Assembly (NCBI RefSeq): GCF_004570975.1
Contig: NZ_SPPC01000006.1
Coordinates: 202,579-266,578 of the forward strand
DNA length: 64,000 nt
Direction: 5' to 3'
Origin: Barnesiella sp. WM24
GTDB lineage: Bacteria > Bacteroidota > Bacteroidia > Bacteroidales > Muribaculaceae
The notes beneath the pieces were generated by a model that saw only the letters and a list, made by a program, of their open reading frames with translations, had not been told where the DNA came from and did no database searches. Positions 9,147 to 18,867 of the stretch are shown here, one piece after another. Each line of letters begins with the position of its first letter. Positions within the stretch are counted from its first letter, which is position 1. The translations under genes and the position numbers were made by a program.

Positions 9147-9740
9147 CTACCGGTTGGTTATGCGTATGATGTAGCAGCTGTCGTTGTCCTCGGTGTAGTC
9201 GGTTGTCAGTCCCGTCTCGCGTAGTCTCGTGGCGAGTTCCTCGGCGGAGTCGAGAAAGTGGCTGCGGAGCATTCCGGTGATGTCGCGGTGGCAGCTGTTT
9301 ATCTTCTCTTTGCTGCATGAAAATGCTATGAGCAGTTTGCCGTCGGGCATGAGGTTGTTGTCGACAAGTTTTGCGACTGTGGCTACGGGGTCGTTAAGAT
9401 GGGGCAGCATGCAGAACATCACTATGCGGTCGTAAGCGCCGAAAAGTGTGTCGCGCTCGATGTCGCCGAGTATGAATCTCGCTTTGCCGGCGGAAGCATA
9501 TTTCTCATGGGCTTTGTTGAGCATTCCTGTGGATATGTCATATGCGTCGACCCAGCCGTTGCCGGTAAGGCGTTCTGCGTAATATGGCAGGAGGATGCCT
9601 GTCCCGGTGCCGCAGTCAAGGATTATGTTGTCGGGTTTTATCTCTGCTTTATCGAGTATGTGGTTGATGACTCCGGGGTCGACTCTGAACATGTCGTCCC
9701 ATTTTTCTGCCATCCGGTTAAAATAGTCGGTTGTATTCAT
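9147..9740 (-). CDS. Class I SAM-dependent methyltransferase, substrate unknown
   Basis: A 197-residue cytoplasmic protein with the Rossmann-fold methyltransferase motifs in order: motif I ILDCGTGTGILLPYYAE (about 40-55), motif II acidic residue in DAYDIS, GDIERDTLFGAYD, and the post-motif MFCMLPHLNDP. The N-terminus YFNRMAEKWDDM resembles the UbiE/small-molecule methyltransferase group. It stands alone between the PCMD-like gene and the frameshifted gene, so context does not show its substrate. Methyltransferase activity is well supported; anything more specific would be guesswork. Confidence 0.85.
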   Translation of the reverse strand: MNTTDYFNRMAEKWDDMFRVDPGVINHILDKAEIKPDNIILDCGTGTGILLPYYAERLTGNGWVDAYDISTGMLNKAHEKYASAGKARFILGDIERDTLFGAYDRIVMFCMLPHLNDPVATVAKLVDNNLMPDGKLLIAFSCSKEKINSCHRDITGMLRSHFLDSAEELATRLRETGLTTDYTEDNDSCYIIRITNR

Positions 9741-9804
9741 TTGGCGGGGTTTGTGATTTTGTATAATATTTAACTTGAATGGGGCGGATTTTGTTCATGT
9801 TTCC

Positions 9805-9835
9805 TTGGTTAACTCAATAATTATTAGTATCTTTG
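9805..9835 (+). promoter_or_regulatory. Bacteroidetes-type promoter for the 9859/10331 gene pair
   Basis: TTGG at 9805-9808, then 19 nt, then TATCTTTG at 9828-9835. The ATG of the downstream gene is at 9859, giving a short leader of about 17 nt. Confidence 0.7.
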
Positions 9836-9858
9836 CCTATATAGATAAACTAATCGAC

Positions 9859-10334
9859 ATGAAACATCTGTTCTTGCTTGCCCTCGCGCTCGTGGGGGGG
9901 GTAAAAGTCTTTGCGGCTCCGAAGCCGTGTGGCAGGCTGTGACTGACCGTGGGGAGGTCATTGCGCTTGAAGCTGTGGATTATCTTGTGGCTGACGACGG
10001 GGCCGATAACTTTTCAATTGTGCTTGCCGACGGCGGTGCTGTCGAAGGGGTGAAGAGCCTCGGGTTTGAGATGCTTGTGGCGACCGGGCTCCCGGTCGAC
10101 GTGGCTCTTGACAAGGCGACAGTCCTGTTTGAGGATGGCGGAGCCGGTGGTTCTGTCACCGTGACCGGTGTCGCGCCGCTCGGCACTGTTTCCGTGCTTT
10201 CCCTTGATGGGCGGGTCATTGTCAGCAGTGATGCCAAGGGGCGTGACAAGGTGACTGTCGATGTGTCAGCTCTTTCTCCGGGATATTATCTTTTGTCGGC
10301 AGGTTCGACTGTAATTAAATTTTATAAGAAATGA
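9859..10334 (+). pseudogene. Small secreted protein with T9SS-type sorting-like tail, frameshifted at a G8 tract
   Basis: The ATG at 9859 opens a good signal peptide (MKHLFLLALALVGG), but reading on gives a stop at residue 28. Immediately after an eight-G run (9894-9901) the other frame continues as GKSLCGSEAVWQAVTDRGEV and stays open to 10334. Nine or six Gs would join the two into one exported protein of about 157-158 residues. The C-terminal 60 residues (TVSVLSLDGRVIV...VDVSALSPGYYLLSAG...KFYKK) look like a type IX secretion C-terminal domain. The stop overlaps the start of the deacetylase gene (ATGA). It could be a pseudogene, a phase-variable gene or a homopolymer sequencing error; the sequence alone cannot decide. 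Confidence 0.7.
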
Positions 10335-12343
10335 AGCGAGTACTCTCTTTTGCCGTGATAGTAGCCGCTGCGTGGAGTGGTGTGCGTGGCGAGTTTGTAG
10401 CCGAGTTTGTTGACGGTACGGTCGCGCCGTTGGCTGATGCCGCTGTGGTCAGTGACGGTGAGGGCTTCCTTATCGGTGGTCATCCCGTGGCGACGGTTAA
10501 GAAAGTGTGGCATAATGCCGTGGCTCAGCCCGAGCCGGGCGGCCAGGTTGAGTTTCCTGACGAGATGGTAAAGAAAGTGGCTGTCCTGGACATGAATCAG
10601 CGCAATCTTGAGACAGAGGCGGGTTACGAGAACAGCCGTAATCTATACTCTGCCGAGTATATGGCTGAAATTGCCGGTATGCCGGCTGTTACGACCGACA
10701 ATCTTGAAGAGGCGCTCGCGTGTGCCGACATGATACTGTTTTCATCAAGGGTGAAAGGTGGTACGAAGCCCACATTTACAGCCGGAGAGATTGAGGCGCT
10801 TGCCCGTTGGGTGGGTGCCGGAGGTGTGCTTGTGGCGCCTGCGCTTGATTCAAGCGTCGATGCAGCCACTAAGGCACTTTTCGGGGTGAGTGAGGTCAAG
10901 GCTCACCGGAAAAACCATTCTTTTCTGGTGTGGACCGAGGAGGAGCATCCCGAGCTTGTCTACTTTGACGAGCCGGAGGAGCGTGAGGTGAATATCTGTA
11001 ACCGCTATATAAATGTTACTGAATATGTGGCGGGTGAAGACGCTGTCGTGCTTGCCGGATATGAGGACGGCACTACGGCTGTGGTTAAAAACCGGTTTGG
11101 CGAAGGGGCGGTCTACACACTCGGCTTGAGGTGGCGCGATGTCATCCAGCGTCCGCAGCTCAACAAGGATGACGACTCCCATCAGTCGTCCAATGTGTTT
11201 GTGCCCGGAGCCGACATATATTCTTTGTTCCTTCGCGCTGTTTATGTCGCCGCTCATCCTGTGTCGGCTTGGAAATACACCGTGCCCGACGGTTATGACG
11301 CAGTGCTCGTGCCGACCCACGACTGCGATTCCAGCACGGCATATGAGGAGATGCACCACATGGGTGATTATGAGCATAGTCTCGGTCTTAACGGACACTA
11401 TTTCCTGACCGTGCATTATTATCGCGACAAGGGCTATCTGTCACAATTCTATAATGACACCAATATAGGATTTACAAAGGAGCTTATGGCGCAGGGTCAC
11501 ACCATCGGCAGCCATTCGATAGGGCATTTCCCCGATTTCAGCAAGACTGACCGCTTTCCGCTGACGGTCACCACCGAAGAAGAATATGCGCTCACCGCCG
11601 ACCATGACGAGACCACGGGCGTTACTTCAGGAGGCTCGACCTGGGCAGAGATAGTTATGTCAAAGGATATTCTTGAGCGCGACCTCGGAATCCCGGTGAG
11701 GGCTTTCCGTTCAGGTCATCTATGCGTGAACAAGCACATGCCGGAAGCCCTTACGATGGGGCAATATAATTTCGCGTCATGCTACACTGCCGGCGATGTG
11801 ATGTGTGCGACGCCTTATTTTACCCGCAAGAGCAATGACTGGGTGGGTGAGCTCACCGACGTGTTGCAGATGCCGCTTCATTTCTCCGACGTGTTTACCA
11901 AAGACAAGATGACGGAAGACAACTGGCAGGAAAAGCCCGCCATCTGGCATGAGATATTTGAAAAGCATAAAGGCAATCACTTTTCATCTATAATCCTTAT
12001 ACATCCTAATCGCAAGTGGAAGATGGAGGCGCAGAAAATGCTTGTCGACATGATGGACCTTTCAAAGTCAGGACTCTATAATTTCCATGACTATGGCGAT
12101 TTCTGGACCGGCAGGTTCGGCTTCGACTTCGACATGGTTTATGTGCAGGAAAGCGAGACTGTGATGTTGCGGGCTTCAGCTGCCGATATCGAGCGTAATC
12201 AGGCTCTCGGCATAATGATTGAGGCTTCCGCTCCGGTAAAGGAGATAACGCTGACCGATGAAAACGGCAATGTATATCCTCTCCGCATTACCGCCCCGGC
12301 GCCTGGCAGATACCTCGCGCTTATCGGGACTTCACGCCGATAG
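10331..12343 (+). CDS. Secreted polysaccharide deacetylase-like protein with N-terminal GATase/ThuA-like domain
   Basis: A 670-residue protein with signal peptide MKRVLSFAVIVAAAWSGVRG. Residues about 85-300 look like a class I glutamine amidotransferase/ThuA-type alpha-beta domain (KKVAVLDMNQ, ADMILFSS, LARWVGAGGVLVAPALDSS) without an obvious catalytic triad. Residues about 320-600 carry the NodB/CE4 motifs. THDCDSS near 329 holds the metal-binding aspartate. HTIGSHSIGH near 392-401 is the His-x-x-x-His metal motif. FRSGHL near 460 and IILIHP near 555 complete the set. An active metal-dependent carbohydrate N- or O-deacetylase is the natural reading; the glycan target is unknown. The start overlaps the stop of the preceding sorting-tail gene by 4 nt, so the two are coupled. 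Confidence 0.8.
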   Translation: MKRVLSFAVIVAAAWSGVRGEFVAEFVDGTVAPLADAAVVSDGEGFLIGGHPVATVKKVWHNAVAQPEPGGQVEFPDEMVKKVAVLDMNQRNLETEAGYENSRNLYSAEYMAEIAGMPAVTTDNLEEALACADMILFSSRVKGGTKPTFTAGEIEALARWVGAGGVLVAPALDSSVDAATKALFGVSEVKAHRKNHSFLVWTEEEHPELVYFDEPEEREVNICNRYINVTEYVAGEDAVVLAGYEDGTTAVVKNRFGEGAVYTLGLRWRDVIQRPQLNKDDDSHQSSNVFVPGADIYSLFLRAVYVAAHPVSAWKYTVPDGYDAVLVPTHDCDSSTAYEEMHHMGDYEHSLGLNGHYFLTVHYYRDKGYLSQFYNDTNIGFTKELMAQGHTIGSHSIGHFPDFSKTDRFPLTVTTEEEYALTADHDETTGVTSGGSTWAEIVMSKDILERDLGIPVRAFRSGHLCVNKHMPEALTMGQYNFASCYTAGDVMCATPYFTRKSNDWVGELTDVLQMPLHFSDVFTKDKMTEDNWQEKPAIWHEIFEKHKGNHFSSIILIHPNRKWKMEAQKMLVDMMDLSKSGLYNFHDYGDFWTGRFGFDFDMVYVQESETVMLRASAADIERNQALGIMIEASAPVKEITLTDENGNVYPLRITAPAPGRYLALIGTSRR

Positions 12344-12371
12344 GATTTTTCCGGGTCGTGGCGCCGCCGTG

Positions 12372-12992
12372 TCAGCGTGGCTGTGCCATTGCCTGCAATA
12401 CGAGCGGTGACTCGGTGCCCATGTTGAATATGAGGTCGAGCACACTAAGTCCGGGTGTGAATCCGAATCGCTGCGCCCATATCTGGTAATACTCTACATC
12501 ATGAGTGGCAGGCATCTGACGGGTGGCTGTGCCGATGATTTTTCCATTGTCGGCAGGCAGTCCGAGGGCTTCCCGGCAGAAACAGTCTATTTTGCTGTCA
12601 AGTTCGGCGAGAAATTCGATTTCTCCGGAAAATGCGGGCGCAAGGTCATCGGCGTAATACTCGAAAAAGGGTGTGCGTCCATAAGCCGAGCATATTGCCT
12701 CCCAATGTACATGCCACCATTTCCCGTGGGTGGAGACGCGCACATCCTGAAGGCGTGTGCTGTGCCATTCCTGCGGCTTTTCCAGCGGGACTGTAAGCCG
12801 CTGGATGCCGTTGGAGCCTTCGATGACACATCGGTGACACTCCTTGTCGCGCTTGTTGAAGCGCAGCGACAGGTCGGTGACAGCCGACCCGAACATTGCT
12901 ATGGCTGCATATCGGTGTATGCTGCCGCAGTAGGCCGGCGGCAACACAAGTGTCTTTTCCGGATATAGGGTGAGCGGAGAGATTACGGTCAT
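12372..12992 (-). CDS. WbqC-like family protein
   Basis: A 206-residue cytoplasmic protein of the WbqC-like family, often linked to surface-polysaccharide biosynthesis but not biochemically well defined in Bacteroidetes. Family-like segments are the N-terminal [45 protein letters not shown] (the most conserved stretch) and [11 protein letters not shown]. Its start overlaps the lepB stop by 4 nt, so it is the last gene of a dapB-lepB operon. Confidence 0.85.
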   Translation of the reverse strand: MTVISPLTLYPEKTLVLPPAYCGSIHRYAAIAMFGSAVTDLSLRFNKRDKECHRCVIEGSNGIQRLTVPLEKPQEWHSTRLQDVRVSTHGKWWHVHWEAICSAYGRTPFFEYYADDLAPAFSGEIEFLAELDSKIDCFCREALGLPADNGKIIGTATRQMPATHDVEYYQIWAQRFGFTPGLSVLDLIFNMGTESPLVLQAMAQPR

Positions 12993-14455
12993 TTGTCGGG
13001 ATTGGCGTTCTTAAACACGCGGTTCCATCTGATACCGCCGTTAAACAGGCTCTTGTCTTTGTCAAATGAAATCAGCACCTTCCACGGCTTGCCCACAATA
13101 TGGTCCTCGGGCACAAAGCCCCAGTAACGTGAGTCGGCTGAGTTGTCACGGTTGTCGCCCATCATGAAATAGTAGTCCATTTCAAAGGTGTAGGTCTCTG
13201 CCGGTTTTCCGTCGATATATACTGTTCCGGTCCCGTCGATATAGGCGTCGTTGTGACCTTCGTAATTGCGTATGCAGCGGTTGTAGGTGGCCCAGGCTTC
13301 AGGCGTGAGCTTGATTGTCGCGCCTTTCTCGGGTATCCACAGTTCGCCGTAGTCGGCACGTGTCCATCCGTCGGAGATGCCTGCCGGAAAGAGCGGCACC
13401 TGCTCGGTCGCGGGCACCTGCATAATGTGAGTCACGCGGCTGTCGGCTTTGAGCCGCTCAATCATCGCCGGAGTGAGCGGCGAGGCGTAGATGGGCGGCA
13501 CCGAGCCGTCGGGATTGACTGCAAAGCCGTTAGCTACCACGCTCTGCACGTCGTTGCGGTCGACCGGCACGATATTGCGGTCGGCTACGCTTATGCCGAG
13601 GTCGTCCCAGTCTTTTTCTGTGAACGCTCCGTCGCGCAACTGGTAGAAATAGTTGAACTGTACATTTTCCGGCTGCGGCTGCCGCTCTCCGTTGATATAG
13701 ATTACGCCGTCGACAATCTTTATGCGTTCGCCCGGCAATCCTACCGCGCGTTTTACATAGTTCTCGCGCCTGTCGACAGGACGGTATATCACGTCGCCAA
13801 ACTGCTCCTTGTTGTTATGCACGGCAAAGCGTCCGAGCATGGCGACAAGCGTGTAGTAGTCGGGGTTGGTGACCTTGGTGGTCACGGTGTCGCCGGCGGG
13901 GAAGTTGAACACCACTATGTCGCCGCGCTCCACATTGCCGAGTCCCTTCAGTCGCTTGTATTTCCATTGAGGGAAGTCGGTGTAGCTTTTTGTGTTGATG
14001 ATGGGGAATGTGTTCTGCACAAGCGGGAAGTGGACAGGAGTCATCGGGACACGCGGTCCGTAAGCCATCTTGTTTACCCAAAGGTAATCGCCGACAAGCA
14101 GCGACTTCTCAAGCGACGAGGAGGGTATCTGGTAGTTCTGTCCTACAAAGGTGAACACAAAATATACGAGCACGAGCGCATAGACGATGGCGTCTACCCA
14201 GCTCATCACGCTTTTGACCGTCTTGTTTTTGCTCTTTTTCCACCAGGTAAGGGGTATATAGCCGGTGATATAGATGTCAAACAGAAGTAGCAGGAATATG
14301 AGCACCCACCAGCTTCCGAGCCAAGCCACCCACGCTATGAAAATTAGTGCGACTATCGTGAAACGTATCCAGCGTGTGACCTTGGTCTCTTTTAAGCGGC
14401 GGCGGAAGTCGTCGGCAAATGTCGGTTTCGTGTTGTCGGTTCTTGTCTGTTGCAT
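12989..14455 (-). CDS. lepB: Signal peptidase I, long Bacteroidetes type
   Basis: LepB removes signal peptides from exported preproteins at the outer face of the inner membrane. At 488 residues it is far longer than E. coli LepB (about 324). Hydrophobic segments lie at about 29-63 and 86-104. The catalytic serine region [16 protein letters not shown] puts the nucleophile at Ser114, and the general-base lysine is in [14 protein letters not shown] at Lys235. The last conserved box is [20 protein letters not shown]. The region about 255-400 between these boxes is an insertion of unknown role. The start overlaps the dapB stop by one base; wbqC follows with a 4-nt overlap. Confidence 0.94.
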   Translation of the reverse strand: MQQTRTDNTKPTFADDFRRRLKETKVTRWIRFTIVALIFIAWVAWLGSWWVLIFLLLLFDIYITGYIPLTWWKKSKNKTVKSVMSWVDAIVYALVLVYFVFTFVGQNYQIPSSSLEKSLLVGDYLWVNKMAYGPRVPMTPVHFPLVQNTFPIINTKSYTDFPQWKYKRLKGLGNVERGDIVVFNFPAGDTVTTKVTNPDYYTLVAMLGRFAVHNNKEQFGDVIYRPVDRRENYVKRAVGLPGERIKIVDGVIYINGERQPQPENVQFNYFYQLRDGAFTEKDWDDLGISVADRNIVPVDRNDVQSVVANGFAVNPDGSVPPIYASPLTPAMIERLKADSRVTHIMQVPATEQVPLFPAGISDGWTRADYGELWIPEKGATIKLTPEAWATYNRCIRNYEGHNDAYIDGTGTVYIDGKPAETYTFEMDYYFMMGDNRDNSADSRYWGFVPEDHIVGKPWKVLISFDKDKSLFNGGIRWNRVFKNANPDK

Positions 14456-15207
14456 TATTTTACGATGTCAAGCAGTGAGGATTTATGTACAAGCGAGTGC
14501 ATCATCTCGTCCATTGTAAGGAAGCCTTTCTTTCCCGCCGACCATTCGGCGGCTACCACAGCACCGAGGGCGAAGCCTTCCCTTGACTTTGCCTTGTGTT
14601 CGATAGTCACAGAGTCCACGTCGCTTTCCCAGCTGATGATGTGGGTTCCGGGCACTTCACCTTCGCGCAGCGCCGTGATGCGTAGCGTGTCGTCGCCTGC
14701 GTTTTCCGCTTCCGACCATCCTTTGACAGCGTCATCTTTTGCCATTATGCCTTCGGCAAGGGTGATTGCTGTTCCGCTGGGGTGGTCGAGCTTGTGGATG
14801 TGGTGAATCTCTGTCATCGACGGACGGTATTGGGGAAATCCCTCCATCATTGATGCAAGATAGCGGTTAAGGGCGAAAAATATGTTGACACCAAGTGAAA
14901 AGTTGGATGTCCAGAAGAAAGTCGCCTCACCACGGTCACAGATTTTCTTAACTTCAGGCATGTCGGCAAGCCAGCCTGTGCTTCCCGATACGACAGGCAC
15001 ACCGTGGCTGAACGCGCGCAGATAGTTGTTGTAAGCAGTGGCGGGAGTGGTGAACTCTATTGCTACATCCGACGAGGCAAATTCCGGCGATTCGAAGTCA
15101 TCCTGATTGTCCTTGTCTATGCGTACTGTTATTTCGTGTCCTCTTGCGATGGCTATTTTTTCAATGGTTTTTCCCATCTTGCCATAACCGATAAGCGCTA
15201 TCTTCAT
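14455..15207 (-). CDS. dapB: 4-hydroxy-tetrahydrodipicolinate reductase
   Basis: DapB reduces 4-hydroxy-tetrahydrodipicolinate with NAD(P)H in the lysine/meso-diaminopimelate pathway, feeding MurE encoded in the nearby dcw cluster. The 250-residue protein has the dinucleotide motif GYGKMGKTI at the N-terminus and the catalytic signature [15 protein letters not shown] (general-acid His and Lys). It is slightly short, as in other Bacteroidetes. It is the first gene of dapB-lepB-wbqC. A TATTTTTG on the minus strand at 15236-15229 is a possible -7 box but lacks a good -33 element. Confidence 0.95.
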   Translation of the reverse strand: MKIALIGYGKMGKTIEKIAIARGHEITVRIDKDNQDDFESPEFASSDVAIEFTTPATAYNNYLRAFSHGVPVVSGSTGWLADMPEVKKICDRGEATFFWTSNFSLGVNIFFALNRYLASMMEGFPQYRPSMTEIHHIHKLDHPSGTAITLAEGIMAKDDAVKGWSEAENAGDDTLRITALREGEVPGTHIISWESDVDSVTIEHKAKSREGFALGAVVAAEWSAGKKGFLTMDEMMHSLVHKSSLLDIVK

Positions 15208-15462
15208 AAGTCTCTATAAATTTGAATACAAAAATAAGAATTTAAAGCCGAGTGATAAAATATATCACTCTAAAAACAAAGTTTTATTAATAATTGATTG
15301 TGGCAATTGATAATCCCGCGATACACTGACTGTCACGTAGCCTCCGGGTCATCGCTGCCCATCGTCTAAAAATGAATAATTTGAAATTTTTCTTCAAATG
15401 TGTAAAACATTTTTCTACCACTGTTGTTTTTAAGCATAAACGGATTTATTTATAAAGGACTT

Positions 15463-15993
15463 ATGAAAAAGATTTTTTTAGCAGTAGCCGTAGTCGCTAC
15501 AGTGATGTTTGCCTCTTGTTCTTCAACACAGAAGGCTAAAGATGAAGGTGCCGACTTGAAGTCAAAAATCGAGAATTGCACTAATCCCGACAGTCTCAAG
15601 GTCTATGTAGAGCAGGCTAAGGCTTACGCCGACAAGCTCGTGAGTGAAGGCAAGGACAAGGAAGCTGAAGCTTATCTTCAGGAAGTGGCTCCGGTTGTTG
15701 CAGCCAAGGATCCCTCGGCAACATCTGTATTTGACAAGATTGGCGCTGCCGCCGACTCTGTGGCAGGTGACGCTACCGATGCAGTAAAGGCTGCCGGTGA
15801 TTCTGTCGCTTCAGCTGCAAGTGCTGTCGGTGATGCTGTTTCTGATAAGGTTGACGCTGCAAAGGATGCCGCTGCCGGTGCTGTTGAAGATGCTAAGGCT
15901 AAGGCTTCACAGGTCGCTGAAGATGCAAAGGCTAAGGCTGCCGATGCTGCTGCAAGCGCTGCCGACAAAGTCAAGGATGCTCTCGGAAAATAA
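15463..15993 (+). CDS. Alanine-rich amphipathic-repeat lipoprotein
   Basis: A 176-residue predicted lipoprotein: MKKIFLAVAVVATVMFASC with the lipobox ending FASC, lipidated Cys at about residue 19. The C-terminal 100 residues consist of Ala/Lys/Asp/Val repeats of roughly 11 residues (DAAKDAAAGAVEDAKAKA, QVAEDAKAKAADAAAS) predicted to form long amphipathic helices, like LEA or apolipoprotein-type proteins. Such proteins often coat membranes or protect the envelope, but no function can be assigned here. I chose 15463 rather than the upstream in-frame 15424 because it begins the signal sequence and follows AAAGGAC. A strong terminator follows. Confidence 0.8.
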   Translation: MKKIFLAVAVVATVMFASCSSTQKAKDEGADLKSKIENCTNPDSLKVYVEQAKAYADKLVSEGKDKEAEAYLQEVAPVVAAKDPSATSVFDKIGAAADSVAGDATDAVKAAGDSVASAASAVGDAVSDKVDAAKDAAAGAVEDAKAKASQVAEDAKAKAADAAASAADKVKDALGK

Positions 15994-16030
15994 TAAAACT
16001 ATTAATAGCAATAAAACCTTTATTATAGCG

Positions 16031-16070
16031 GAAAGGGGATATTCAACAATGAATATCCCCTTTCCTTTTT
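16031..16070 (+). terminator. Rho-independent terminator after the lipoprotein gene
   Basis: A perfect 15-bp stem (16031-16045 with 16050-16064, core AAAGGGGATATTCA) with a 4-nt loop is followed by CTTTTTCTG on the plus strand. It ends the lipoprotein transcript and lies just beyond the ftsZ stop on the other strand, so it may also impede ftsZ readthrough. Confidence 0.88.
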
Positions 16071-16085
16071 CTGTCTTACCGGCTT

Positions 16086-17432
16086 TTAGCCGAAGTGAAT
16101 AGTGTTGGTTCCGCCCGATGACTGCGCGGGGCGCGGTTCGTGGTAGGCAGGTTTTGCCTGCTGACCTGTTTTACCGATTTCCTTTATCTCGTCAGATGCC
16201 TTTTTGTCACGGTTCAACGTGGGGCTCTTCTCAAGCGCGTCGATAAAGGCGTCGTCATCCATCTGCGACGGCTCGATTACGATGTAGCGGGCTTTTGCCT
16301 GATCGCCTTGCATGCGAATGACAGCTCCGTCGCCATATTCTCCGGCTATCTTTGTGATAATATCGGCTCCGTCAGGATCTTTTGACTTGTTTCCGCCGAA
16401 GCGGAAAGTCTCGTTGCCTTTCTTGCCACCTCTCATGGTATCGACCGAAAGCTCAAATCCCGCCGCAAGGATTGTTATCTTTATGCGGTCGCCGAGACTG
16501 CGGTCATATGCCGTACCCCAGATGACATCCACGTTGGAGTCGATGCCACCGATGAATGTGGTAAGCTCGTCGGTCTCGCCTGCTTTCAGCGGAGTCTCTG
16601 CATCGGGATTGAAGTATAGGTTAAAGAGAAGCTTCTTGGAGGTGAGTATGTTGCGGTTTTTGAGCAGCGGCGAGTTCAGGGCATCGTCGATAGCCTTGGT
16701 GATACGGTGTTCGCCTTCGCCATATCCTGTCGAGATTATAGCCGCTCCACCGTTGCGCAGAGTGGTGTCGACATCGTTGAAGTCAAGGTTGATTTTTCCT
16801 TCACTGGTGATAAGCTCCGAGATGGAGCGTGCAGCTGTGGTAAGGGTGTCGTCGGCCTTGTCAAATGCGTTGACAAAGTTAAGATCAGGATATATGACAT
16901 TGAGGCGCTCGTTGTTGATGATAAGAAGCGCGTCGACAAACTTGCTCATCTCGTCGGCTCCGGCGAGTGCCTTGTCTATCTTTCTGACTCCCTCGAAGAG
17001 AAACGGGATAGTCACGATACCGATTGTGAGCAGACCTTTCTCGCGCGCGAGACGTGCCACGACAGGTGCGGCTCCCGTTCCGGTGCCACCGCCCATTCCT
17101 GCGGTAATGAACACCATCTTGGTATTGTCGTCAAAGAGCTCAAGAATCTTGTCGGCTGCTTCCTCTGCCGCCTCGCGGGCTATCTCCGGCTTGTTGCCGG
17201 CGCCGAGACCGTTGCCGATCTGCACGCGGGTGGGCACGGGGGAGTGTTCCAGCGCCTGGCGATCGGTGTTCAGGATCACAAACGATACATCGTTGATGTC
17301 TTGCTCATACATGTGGCTCACGGCATTGTTGCCGCCTCCGCCCACACCGATTACCTTGATGATGGGCTGCCGGGCTTGTCCGTCGGTAAATCCTGCTTCC
17401 GACATGGGAGGGATATTATATTGGTCGGTCAT
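16086..17432 (-). CDS. ftsZ: Cell division protein FtsZ
   Basis: FtsZ is the tubulin-like GTPase that forms the Z ring. The 448-residue protein has the N-terminal VIGVGGGGNNAVSHMYE, the GTP-phosphate loop GGGTGTGAAPVVA, and the T7-loop region with LDFNDVDTTLRNGGAA, where Asp completes the GTPase site of the next subunit. The C-terminal tail from about 330 is a variable linker with a final SGGTNTIHFG, which replaces the textbook conserved tail peptide. It is the last gene of the dcw cluster, 58 nt after ftsA. Confidence 0.97.
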   Translation of the reverse strand: MTDQYNIPPMSEAGFTDGQARQPIIKVIGVGGGGNNAVSHMYEQDINDVSFVILNTDRQALEHSPVPTRVQIGNGLGAGNKPEIAREAAEEAADKILELFDDNTKMVFITAGMGGGTGTGAAPVVARLAREKGLLTIGIVTIPFLFEGVRKIDKALAGADEMSKFVDALLIINNERLNVIYPDLNFVNAFDKADDTLTTAARSISELITSEGKINLDFNDVDTTLRNGGAAIISTGYGEGEHRITKAIDDALNSPLLKNRNILTSKKLLFNLYFNPDAETPLKAGETDELTTFIGGIDSNVDVIWGTAYDRSLGDRIKITILAAGFELSVDTMRGGKKGNETFRFGGNKSKDPDGADIITKIAGEYGDGAVIRMQGDQAKARYIVIEPSQMDDDAFIDALEKSPTLNRDKKASDEIKEIGKTGQQAKPAYHEPRPAQSSGGTNTIHFG

Positions 17433-17490
17433 TGTATTCTTATATTAATGGAGGTGACTTTAATGATGTATATAATAATGTGTAGGTGGA

Positions 17491-18849
17491 TTATTCATCG
17501 TCGTCCGACTCGCGGTCATCCAGCAGGGAGTCCCAGCCTTTGACAATGTTTCCGAATATCTTCTTTATGCGTGAGGGCCCTTTTTCGCGCGGTTCTTCAT
17601 CATGCTCCTTGTATTTCTTGCCTCCTTTTATAGGCTTGATTCCGGGACCGTCATCTTCACCGTCGACAAATGGATCGGGGGCGGGAGTGGTATTGACCGG
17701 TTTTTCAGTACACTCGACGGGGTTGTGGCTTGCCGCCGAGTTAAGCAGGGCTATGATGTCAAGCATGTTTATGTTCTGAAGGCGCGAATCGGTAATGCGT
17801 ATGGTCGATGGCAGTGCGCCGAGCCTTACTTTTACCTTGCTCTGCTCGGCAAGCAGGTCGACAAATCCTTTCAGCTTGGCTCCGGCTCCGACGATTACAA
17901 TTCCGGCAGCAATGTCGTTAGGGAGCGAGTAACCTGCATATTTTACCTGTTCGAGTATATTTACCGCTATTTCGCCGGCGCGGGCGCGTATGCCGCTGTT
18001 CACCTTTGAGGCGTCGCCGTCAAAGTCACTCTTCCTGAAATTGGGCTCTTCGTTCATAGCGTCTCCGAGCGCGCGTTTCAGCTCTTCGGCACGTTCTTCA
18101 GTGATGTTGTTAAGCATCATCACGTCGCGGGTTATGTTGCGTGAGCCGAGGGGGATAGTGGTGAGATAGCGTAATGAGCCTCCACGGTAGATGGACACTG
18201 TCGTTGTCTCGGCTCCGAAGTCGACAAGCATGCATCCGAGTTGCTTTTCATCGCCTGTCAGCACAAGGTCGGCGATTGACAACTGTCTTACAAAGCGGTC
18301 CTTCACGGCGAGCTGCTGACGCTCGGTGATAGCTATATCGAGGTTGCGCAATATCTTCGGACGGCAAGTGATAAGGTTGATGTCGGCTTTGATGTATTTG
18401 CCGAGGGTGCCTACTGGATTGGAACATTCAAGATTGTCGACAATGAAGTCTTTGGGCAACACGTCAATAACCGTGCGCTCTGTCAGTCCGTTGGCTTTTG
18501 CCTCCTCTTTCATCTGGTCGATTATGTGGGCGGTGATGTCGGTCACGTCGTCAAACTGTCTTACGACCTCTCTTGACGTGCTTGCAGTCGACCTGCCTCC
18601 GATGCTGATATATAGCCCCTTGATTTTGCGCGGACTTATCGACGGATAGTTTTCAAGGCGCAGAATCAACCGTTTGATGCGGTTGCTTACTTCATCCACA
18701 TTCTGCACGATACCGTAACGTACCACATCGACGGCATGTTCCTCTTCCACTGCGAGCAGTGTAAGGGTTCCGGTGTCGTCAACGGTGCCTACTGCGGCTC
18801 TGATGTGAGAGCTGCCGATTTCAAGGGCTGCTATATATTTTTCTTCCAT
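17491..18849 (-). CDS. ftsA: Cell division protein FtsA
   Basis: FtsA is an actin-fold ATPase that anchors FtsZ to the membrane and recruits the divisome. The 452-residue product opens with YIAALEIGSSHIRAAVGTVD (phosphate 1 region). It carries GCMLVDFGAETTTVSIYRGG (phosphate 2) and IVIVGAGAKLKGFVDLLAE (adenosine motif). The C-terminal 80 residues are a charged linker ending IKKIFGNIVKGWDSLLDDRE, which would include the amphipathic membrane-targeting helix. It lies between ftsQ (18-nt gap) and ftsZ. Confidence 0.96.
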   Translation of the reverse strand: MEEKYIAALEIGSSHIRAAVGTVDDTGTLTLLAVEEEHAVDVVRYGIVQNVDEVSNRIKRLILRLENYPSISPRKIKGLYISIGGRSTASTSREVVRQFDDVTDITAHIIDQMKEEAKANGLTERTVIDVLPKDFIVDNLECSNPVGTLGKYIKADINLITCRPKILRNLDIAITERQQLAVKDRFVRQLSIADLVLTGDEKQLGCMLVDFGAETTTVSIYRGGSLRYLTTIPLGSRNITRDVMMLNNITEERAEELKRALGDAMNEEPNFRKSDFDGDASKVNSGIRARAGEIAVNILEQVKYAGYSLPNDIAAGIVIVGAGAKLKGFVDLLAEQSKVKVRLGALPSTIRITDSRLQNINMLDIIALLNSAASHNPVECTEKPVNTTPAPDPFVDGEDDGPGIKPIKGGKKYKEHDEEPREKGPSRIKKIFGNIVKGWDSLLDDRESDDDE

Positions 18850-18867
18850 GATGAAATAGATAGTTTT

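Noticed and set aside
13253..14290. A 345-codon plus-strand open frame opposite lepB
   Set aside because: Shadow of lepB; lepB has all signal peptidase motifs on the other strand.
15290..15370. GC-richer island in the dapB-lipoprotein intergenic region as a possible small RNA or tRNA relic
   Set aside because: No cloverleaf or convincing stem and no promoter; nothing supports a gene.
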